Source: Aliishimia sp963678085
GTDB lineage: Bacteria > Pseudomonadota > Alphaproteobacteria > Rhodobacterales > Rhodobacteraceae
Length of the DNA stretch: 64,000 nucleotides
Direction: 5' to 3'
NCBI GenBank assembly: GCA_963678085.1
Contig: OY782680.1
Coordinates: 2,914,001 to 2,978,000 of the forward strand
The notes under the pieces are model-generated. The model was given only the letters and a program-made list of their open reading frames with translations. It did not search any database and was not told the DNA's origin. Shown here in pieces: positions 58,559 through 64,000 of this stretch (position 1 is its first letter; each line of letters opens with the position of its first letter). The position numbers were made by a program, and so were the translations under genes.

Positions 58559-61500
58559 TCACGCCACCAAAGTCTCCGCCTTTTTCAAATCGACACTCAC
58601 CAGCTGGCTGACCCCCTGCTCTGCCATGGTCACACCAAAGAGCCGATCCATGCGCGCCATGGTTACAGCGTGGTGCGTGATGATCAAAAAGCGGGTTTCG
58701 GTCTGGCGGCACATCTCATCAAGCAAATCGCAAAACCGGGTCACATTCGCATCATCAAGCGGTGCGTCGACCTCATCAAGCACACAGATAGGGGCAGGGT
58801 TGGCCAGGAACACAGCAAAGATAAGCGCCAGCGCCGTGAGAGTTTGCTCCCCGCCGGACAAAAGACTTAAGGTCGAGAGCTTTTTTCCCGGTGGCTGGCA
58901 CATGATCTCAAGCCCTGCTTCCAGCGGATCGTCGCTTTCAACCATGACCAGATTCGCCTCACCGCCCCCAAAGAGATGCGTAAAAAGCATCGCGAAATTG
59001 CTGTTCACCTGCTCAAAAGCGGTGAGCAGCCGCTCACGCCCTTCCTTATTTAGCCCCGAAATTCCAGAGCGCAGCGCCTTAATCGCCTCTTCCAGATCCA
59101 GTTTTTCACGGGCCAGCATATCATGCTCGTTTTGCACCTGGCGCGCATCCTCCTCCGCGCGCAGGTTAACAGCCCCTAGCCCGTCCCGTTGCCGTTTTAG
59201 GCGCGCCAACTCCAATTCAAGATCGCCGGCTCCGAGCTCGACGCTGTCGAGCAATTCGAAATGGCTTTCCCCCAGCTCGTCTGTAAGACGAGCATGGGCT
59301 ATCTGCACGGCCTCATCGGCCGTTTGCTCTTGCGCCTCAGCCCGCGCGCGCGCTTCGCGCGCGGCGGAGACAGCGTGAGCGATCTCACGCTCAGCGCTTT
59401 GCGCTTCGCGCAAAGCGCCTTCAAGTGATGTCAACCTCTCCCGGGCGGAGGCCCTACGGGCCTCCGCCCGGGAGAGGGCCTGAGTTAAGCGCGCCTGTTC
59501 TCCCTCTATTTGCCCAGGCACCTTTTCAGCCGCAGCAAGCTCCGCTTGCGCTTCTGCCCTGCGCGAACGAAGTTCGCGCGCGCGCATCTCAGCCTTTTGG
59601 AAACGCGTTTGCCAGACGGAGAGCTCTTTTGCGACTGTGCGCGCACGATTCGTGCGCGCTTGATGGGTGCGTTGCACCTCATCTCGTACAGATTTGCGCG
59701 TTACCATAGCCGCGCGCGCCCTTTCTACGGCGCTTCGCAGATCTTCGATCTGCCTTTGCGCCAAGCTCAAATCTTCAAGCGCTTCCACCGCGCGCTCAGC
59801 CTCTGCCAATTCAAACCGAGCTCGAATTACGTCCTCTTGATGCGTTTTGAGCGAACGGCTCATGTCTTCTAACGCGCTCTCACTTAGATTGCGGCCCGCT
59901 TCTGCTTTGGAGAGCGCGCGAGAGGCTTCTATCAGCAAACGCTCCGCGGCGCGGCGTTTGCCGCGCGCTTCGTTGTCGCTGGCCTGAGCCTTTTGCAGTG
60001 CGGCTTTCGCGTTTTGCAGCGCATTTGATGCGCGCTCCGCGCGCTTTGAGGTCTCGGCCACCGCAGCGGTTAGCTCGATTAGGCGGTTCTTTTGCTGGAG
60101 CCGCAGCGCCGCGGCAGAGGGTGAATCTTTAGCTTGCACAGAAAACCCATCCCAGCGCCACAGATCACCCGCTCGCGAGACCAGCCGCTGCCCAGGGGCG
60201 AGCTTTGCTTGCAGCTCTGCCGCCTGCGCTGGATCAATCACATAGACCTCTGACAGGCGCCGCATCAGTTCACGGGCACCTTTCACATAGTCCTTAAGAA
60301 CCTGCCCGCCCTCGGGCGAAGGGCTGTTGCTGATCGCGGGCAGGATACGCCAACCGGTCTGATGCGCATCAGGCACGGCCGGAGTCGTAAGATCCTCTGA
60401 GAGCGCTGCACCAAGCGCCTGCTCATATCCGGGTACTACCGTGATCTGATCCAGGATTTGCTCGGTTTTTCCTTTCCCACGGGCCACGAGTTTTTCAAGC
60501 GTTGTAGCCTCGGCCTGCAGCGCGCTCAGCGCACCTGATTGCTCTGCATGGGCTTGGCGCGCTGCCGCCTCGGCCTGCTCCGCTTGCGCGCGCCTTACCC
60601 CTGTGGTCTCTAGGGTCGCCTCCGCCTCTTTTAAGGCTGTCTCTGCGCGGGCCTGCTCCTGGATCGCGGCATCAAAAGCTTGGGTTGAGGCCGCGAACGT
60701 CTCGCGCGCCTGGGCCTGGGCGATATCCGCCTTTTCTACGGCATCCTCATGGCGTGCGAGGCTGTGCTTGCTGTCAGAGAGCCGACGCTGCGCAGAGTGA
60801 TGATGGGCACTGAGGCGTGCAAATTCATCTGTTTTCTTTGTTAGATCCGCCTCGTGCTTTGTGAATTCAATCAAAGCCTCTTGCACCGCTTTGTGCGCGT
60901 CATCCAGCCGTTGTTCATGGCCGTGGTCTGCTTGCTCTAGCGACTCGGCCTCTTTCGCCAGACGCGCCACAGTCGTTTGTGCATCGGAATTTAGCTCTGC
61001 CTCTCGCGCAATATCTTGATTGAGCTGGGCAGCGCGGGCAGTGAGGTCTTTGATCGCTTGGATCGCACTGGCCTTGCGCGCGACCAAGCCCTCTTGCTCC
61101 ACGAGCTGGCGTTGCAGCACGGCGGTCGCTATGGTCTCTTCTTCGCGCGTGGGGGGCAACTGCTCTTCGGCAGCGCCGCGCGCTTGCTCTGCTATGCGCA
61201 TCTTGGCTTCGGCTTGGGCGACATTCACGGTGCACAGGCGCAGTTCTTCTTTCTTGGCCTCATGCACGTCCTGAGCCTCTTTCCAGCGCAGCAAGAGGAG
61301 CTGGGCATCTAGTTGGCGGATCTGCGCGGCAATCTTGCGGTATCGCGCCGCTTGTTTGGCTTGGCGCGCGAGCTGGGCCAGTTGCGTTGCGAGCTGCTCT
61401 AAGACATCCTCGACCCGCCCCAGATTGGTCTCAGCACTTCGCAGTTTCAACTCCGCCTCATGGCGCCGCTGGTAAAGCCCGGAAATCCCCGCAGCCTCTT

Positions 61501-61993
61501 CCAAGATGCGGCGGCGGTGGGTCGGTTTGGCATTGATCAACTCACTGATCTGCCCTTGCCGCACCAGCGCCGGAGAATGCGCGCCGCTTGAAGCATCGGC
61601 AAAGAGCATTTGCACATCGCGCGCACGCACATCTTTGCTATTCACCCGATAGCTCGAGCCCATATCGCGCGTTATTCGGCGCACGATATCCAATGCATCC
61701 GAGTTGTTAAAAGCGGCTGGGGCAAGGCGGTTGGAATTGTCGATTTGCAGAGCGACCTCGGCAAAATTGCGGGCGGGCCGGCTCGCCGCACCGGCAAAAA
61801 TCACATCCTCCATGCCCCCGCCACGCATTGCTTTGGGGCGGCTTTCGCCCATGACCCAGCGCAGCGCCTCTAGTAGGTTCGACTTACCGCAGCCATTGGG
61901 CCCCACAACCCCGGTCAGCCCGTCGGCAATAATAAGATCGGTCGGATCCACAAAGCTCTTAAAGCCCGTGAGCCGCAGTTTAGAAAATCGCAA
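58559..61993 (-). CDS. smc: Chromosome segregation SMC protein
   Basis: The 1144-residue protein is the ATPase of the condensin complex that folds and segregates the chromosome. Walker A VVGPNGCGKSNLLEALRWVMG is at about residues 29-50, the first coiled coil runs from about 165 to 480, the hinge from about 490 to 620 (VVPGYEQALGAALSED ... GWRILPAI ... YVKGARELM), the second coil to about 970, and the C-terminal half has the signature LSLLSGGEQTLTALALIFAVF and Walker B ICVLDEVDAPLDDANV. The length is usual for alphaproteobacterial SMC. The second coil is Ala/Arg/Glu-rich and its DNA contains a series of perfect palindromes at 59394-60044. Confidence 0.97.
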   Translation of the reverse strand: MRFSKLRLTGFKSFVDPTDLIIADGLTGVVGPNGCGKSNLLEALRWVMGESRPKAMRGGGMEDVIFAGAASRPARNFAEVALQIDNSNRLAPAAFNNSDALDIVRRITRDMGSSYRVNSKDVRARDVQMLFADASSGAHSPALVRQGQISELINAKPTHRRRILEEAAGISGLYQRRHEAELKLRSAETNLGRVEDVLEQLATQLAQLARQAKQAARYRKIAAQIRQLDAQLLLLRWKEAQDVHEAKKEELRLCTVNVAQAEAKMRIAEQARGAAEEQLPPTREEETIATAVLQRQLVEQEGLVARKASAIQAIKDLTARAAQLNQDIAREAELNSDAQTTVARLAKEAESLEQADHGHEQRLDDAHKAVQEALIEFTKHEADLTKKTDEFARLSAHHHSAQRRLSDSKHSLARHEDAVEKADIAQAQARETFAASTQAFDAAIQEQARAETALKEAEATLETTGVRRAQAEQAEAAARQAHAEQSGALSALQAEATTLEKLVARGKGKTEQILDQITVVPGYEQALGAALSEDLTTPAVPDAHQTGWRILPAISNSPSPEGGQVLKDYVKGARELMRRLSEVYVIDPAQAAELQAKLAPGQRLVSRAGDLWRWDGFSVQAKDSPSAAALRLQQKNRLIELTAAVAETSKRAERASNALQNAKAALQKAQASDNEARGKRRAAERLLIEASRALSKAEAGRNLSESALEDMSRSLKTHQEDVIRARFELAEAERAVEALEDLSLAQRQIEDLRSAVERARAAMVTRKSVRDEVQRTHQARTNRARTVAKELSVWQTRFQKAEMRARELRSRRAEAQAELAAAEKVPGQIEGEQARLTQALSRAEARRASARERLTSLEGALREAQSAEREIAHAVSAAREARARAEAQEQTADEAVQIAHARLTDELGESHFELLDSVELGAGDLELELARLKRQRDGLGAVNLRAEEDARQVQNEHDMLAREKLDLEEAIKALRSGISGLNKEGRERLLTAFEQVNSNFAMLFTHLFGGGEANLVMVESDDPLEAGLEIMCQPPGKKLSTLSLLSGGEQTLTALALIFAVFLANPAPICVLDEVDAPLDDANVTRFCDLLDEMCRQTETRFLIITHHAVTMARMDRLFGVTMAEQGVSQLVSVDLKKAETLVA
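59435..59477. repeat. 20-bp perfect palindrome with a three-base loop inside smc
   Basis: CCTCTCCCGGGCGGAGGCCC (59435-59454) and its exact reverse complement (59458-59477) are separated by TAC. It is in frame in the smc coding sequence and encodes LSRAEARRASARER in the second coiled coil. Confidence 0.97.
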
Positions 61994-62182
61994 ATCAGCC
62001 TGCCTCTCTTTGGCCGCAGAATGCCGATTTTAGCCCAATGAAGTCAAGCAGCTGGAGATCCAGCTCTCGGCCGTATAGCGCCTAGAGTGAAAACAGATCA
62101 AGTTGCATCAAGCCGTGCCGGTATTCGCGTTCGAGCATAGCGAGAGGCAGCGAAGACTGGCCGGGCAGGGTCGTTTTCTACT

Positions 62183-62587
62183 CTAATCTACCCAGTGGCA
62201 GTCGAAATCTGTCATAAGATCCTCAGCAGAGCCGCTGTAATCGCTGTCAACGCCTTCGCATTGCAGCTTTCGCGGGCCTTCTGGAAATTTAGGAGCCGGG
62301 CGACCATTACAGGACAGATTGGCCACCATCGAGGCGGCATCCCCAATCAGGTCTTTGACCTTGCAGCCAGACACTTTTTCCATTGCGAAGCGCGCTTTAT
62401 GCTCAACAAATTCCAGACGCGGGGCCCATTCGGTATTGGTACGAATGGCCGAGGCCCTGCTATGGGCCACACGGATATCGAACACCGATCCATCCACGGT
62501 CACAGTTGTTGCCGGAACGCCTTGAAACCCCGGAGGGGGCGTGTTGCAGGCCGACAGAAAAATGAGAAACAAAGCAGGGATACGCAT
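62183..62587 (-). CDS. Putative lipoprotein, unknown
   Basis: The 134-residue protein starts MRIPALFLIFLSACNTPPPG, a short signal with the lipobox LSAC, so the mature form is anchored at the membrane. A beta-rich middle VTVDGSVFDIRVAHSRASAIRTN follows, then five more cysteines (GCKV, LSCN, QCEG, DCHW) which may pair. No family is recognised. It lies 75 bases below the DegP/DegQ gene and 189 bases above smc on the same strand. The ATG at 62587 fits the signal; a start 20 residues upstream would hide it. Confidence 0.72.
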   Translation of the reverse strand: MRIPALFLIFLSACNTPPPGFQGVPATTVTVDGSVFDIRVAHSRASAIRTNTEWAPRLEFVEHKARFAMEKVSGCKVKDLIGDAASMVANLSCNGRPAPKFPEGPRKLQCEGVDSDYSGSAEDLMTDFDCHWVD

Positions 62588-62662
62588 GGGGGCAGGATAG
62601 CCAATTATGGTAAACAATTCCTTACCAACGCGAAGGCGTTCCCCCAAATGCGAGCCCGCAAG

Positions 62663-64000
62663 TCAGGCGCGAAAAGACAAAACGATACGGCGATTGCCTC
62701 GCAACACCTCGAGACGATAGCGCCCATTGCGTGACAGGGCGCGCGCGGCGACCTGGGGCGTTTCGACCTTCCGCCCATTGATCCCAAGCAAGACATCCCC
62801 TGCCCTGAGACCGACGCGCGCGCCAAGATCGCCCGGATTGGCAATAATCACTCCGCTCACTTCAAGGGGCAAGTTATAATCGGCCAGCACCGCCGGATTG
62901 ATATTCATCACCACAAGGCCCGGCAGCACTGTGCGCCGCCCCAGCACCTGCGCATCGCGTGGCGGGATTTCGGGGGCGGAGACCAGCGAGACGGAAACGG
63001 TCTGTGTATCGCCGCCGCGCACCCGCTCGATGAGCACCTCGCGCGCGCCAACAACGGACATCCGGTAAACCATCTCAGAAGGGGAGTTCACCGGAGCGCC
63101 GTCTACAGCCGTAATCACGTCCCCAACCGCAAACCCGGCCTGCGCAAAGGGGCTTTCGGGATGCAAGCCAGAGATCACCAACCCTTCGGGCATAGGCAGA
63201 CCAAGACTATCGGCCAGGGATTGGTCCACAGGCTGGCCCGACATACCCGCCCAGGGGCGCTCAAAGCGGGTCTTGCCCTGACGCGCCTGAGAGACAAAGG
63301 ATTTCACCAAATTCGCAGGAATTGCAAAGCCAATCCCATTTGAGCCCCCCGAGCGGGTCACGATTTGCGTATTTATGCCAATAAGCCGCCCCGAAATATC
63401 GATCAAAGCGCCGCCCGAATTGCCCGGATTGATCGGCGCATCGGTCTGAATAAAATACCCGCGACCAGATCCACGCGCCCCGCCAGAGCGCGCGAGCCCC
63501 GAAACGATGCCGCTGGAAACAGTCTGGCCCACCCCGAATGGATTGCCAATCGCAAGCACTAGCTCGCCGACCTCGACCTCATCAGAGCCACGCAACGGCA
63601 GGCTGGGCAGATCGCTCGCCCCCTCAAGCTGCAAGATCGCCAAATCGCTCTCTTTGTCGCCCAAGAGCACACGAGCCGTAAATTCGCGCCGATCATTAAG
63701 CACCACGCGAATATCCGTCGCCATGCCCACCACATGATAATTAGACACCACAATCCCGTCAGAACTGAGGATCACACCAGAGCCAAGCGAGTTCTGAACC
63801 CGCGGCTGGGGCTGCCCGAACCCCTCAAAGAATTGCTCAAAGAACGGGTCATTCATGAACGGCGAGCGGGGCTGGGTCTGCGTGACGCGCTTGGCATAGA
63901 TATTCACCACGGCCGGAGCCGCCTCTTTCACCAGAGGTGCAAAGCTAAGCGAAATTTCCGCCTGGCTTGCGGGCACGCGGGTGTCAGCGACCAAGGGCGT
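62663..64000 (-). CDS. Do-family (DegP/DegQ) periplasmic serine protease, start beyond the window
   Basis: The open frame runs off the right edge, so the signal peptide is missing. The catalytic triad is visible: His in VVSNYHVVG, Asp in DKESDLAILQL and Ser in DAPINPGNSGGALIDISG. Two PDZ domains follow (about 245-340, LPMPEGLVISGLHPESPFAQAGFAVGDVITAVDG, and about 345-440, VSGVIIANPGDLGARVGLRAGDVLLGING). The first residues in view (TRVPASQAEISLSFAPLVKEAAPAVVNIYAKRV) match the mature start of related proteases. It degrades or refolds periplasmic proteins. It could be DegP, DegQ or DegS-like; the two PDZ domains exclude DegS. Confidence 0.93.
   Translation of the reverse strand, partial: TPLVADTRVPASQAEISLSFAPLVKEAAPAVVNIYAKRVTQTQPRSPFMNDPFFEQFFEGFGQPQPRVQNSLGSGVILSSDGIVVSNYHVVGMATDIRVVLNDRREFTARVLLGDKESDLAILQLEGASDLPSLPLRGSDEVEVGELVLAIGNPFGVGQTVSSGIVSGLARSGGARGSGRGYFIQTDAPINPGNSGGALIDISGRLIGINTQIVTRSGGSNGIGFAIPANLVKSFVSQARQGKTRFERPWAGMSGQPVDQSLADSLGLPMPEGLVISGLHPESPFAQAGFAVGDVITAVDGAPVNSPSEMVYRMSVVGAREVLIERVRGGDTQTVSVSLVSAPEIPPRDAQVLGRRTVLPGLVVMNINPAVLADYNLPLEVSGVIIANPGDLGARVGLRAGDVLLGINGRKVETPQVAARALSRNGRYRLEVLRGNRRIVLSFRA

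Overview
The window reads as one continuous piece of an alphaproteobacterial chromosome, most probably from the Roseobacter/Rhodobacteraceae group. The reasons are the overall gene content and order (heterotetrameric sarcosine oxidase, B12-dependent ribonucleotide reductase, the argH - small lipoprotein - lysA - TIGR02302 - zinc-ribbon - ftsE - ftsX - plsC block, DUF1489, DUF1178), the GC-rich codon use, and short intergenic repeats of a kind familiar in this class. I cannot name a genus from sequence alone. No phage, insertion sequence, CRISPR array or integrase was seen; this is core plus light accessory metabolism.

Layout. 1-4.8 kb: end of a DUF1489 gene, divergent class II ribonucleotide reductase (nrdJ) with paired DnaA boxes in front of it, then a creatinase gene behind a leader that can hide its own ribosome binding site. 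4.8-16.2 kb, minus strand: gdhA, then soxB - lipoprotein - soxD - soxA - soxG - small secreted protein, then dnaG and rpoD; a dense cluster of GANTC sites lies just ahead of rpoD. 16.5-19 kb: a VWA/TadG-like protein and two TadE-like pseudopilin-type proteins. 19-24 kb: a 3-hydroxyisobutyrate-dehydrogenase-like enzyme, a PPOX-fold protein, plsC, ftsX, ftsE. 24-32 kb: zinc-ribbon membrane protein, TIGR02302 protein, lysA, an ATP-grasp protein, a 35-residue lipoprotein, argH, and a TlpA-type thioredoxin. 32-38 kb: ptsP, lysC, an SDR, DUF1178 and Nudix genes. 38-41 kb: modABC molybdate transporter. 41-48 kb: EcsC protein, tRNA-Arg(TCT), LacI-type regulator coupled to a YcaQ-like glycosylase, class IV aminotransferase coupled to 5-oxoprolinase pxpBCA, and a FecR-domain protein with a 24-bp tandem repeat. 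48-52 kb: DAO-family oxidoreductase, ArsR regulator plus alpha/beta hydrolase, rpe. 52-58 kb: an acyl-CoA oxidation operon. 58-64 kb: smc with an unusual run of perfect palindromes in its coding sequence, a lipoprotein and a 5'-truncated DegP/DegQ protease.

How it fits together. Creatinase makes sarcosine and urea from creatine; the TSOX complex oxidises sarcosine to glycine while passing the methyl carbon to tetrahydrofolate; glutamate dehydrogenase and 5-oxoprolinase converge on glutamate. The 52-58 kb operon encodes a complete beta-oxidation turn, with two adjacent acyl-CoA dehydrogenases that look like a catalytic/non-catalytic pair. The housekeeping part (dnaG, rpoD, smc, ftsEX, nrdJ) carries the most interesting cis-signals: DnaA boxes, GANTC clusters and palindromes, all suggesting cell-cycle or replication-linked effects that can be tested.

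The strongest leads for something undescribed are the creatinase leader (candidate translational riboswitch), the GANTC cluster before rpoD, the paired DnaA boxes before nrdJ, the in-frame palindromes of smc, and the lipoprotein embedded in the sarcosine oxidase operon.
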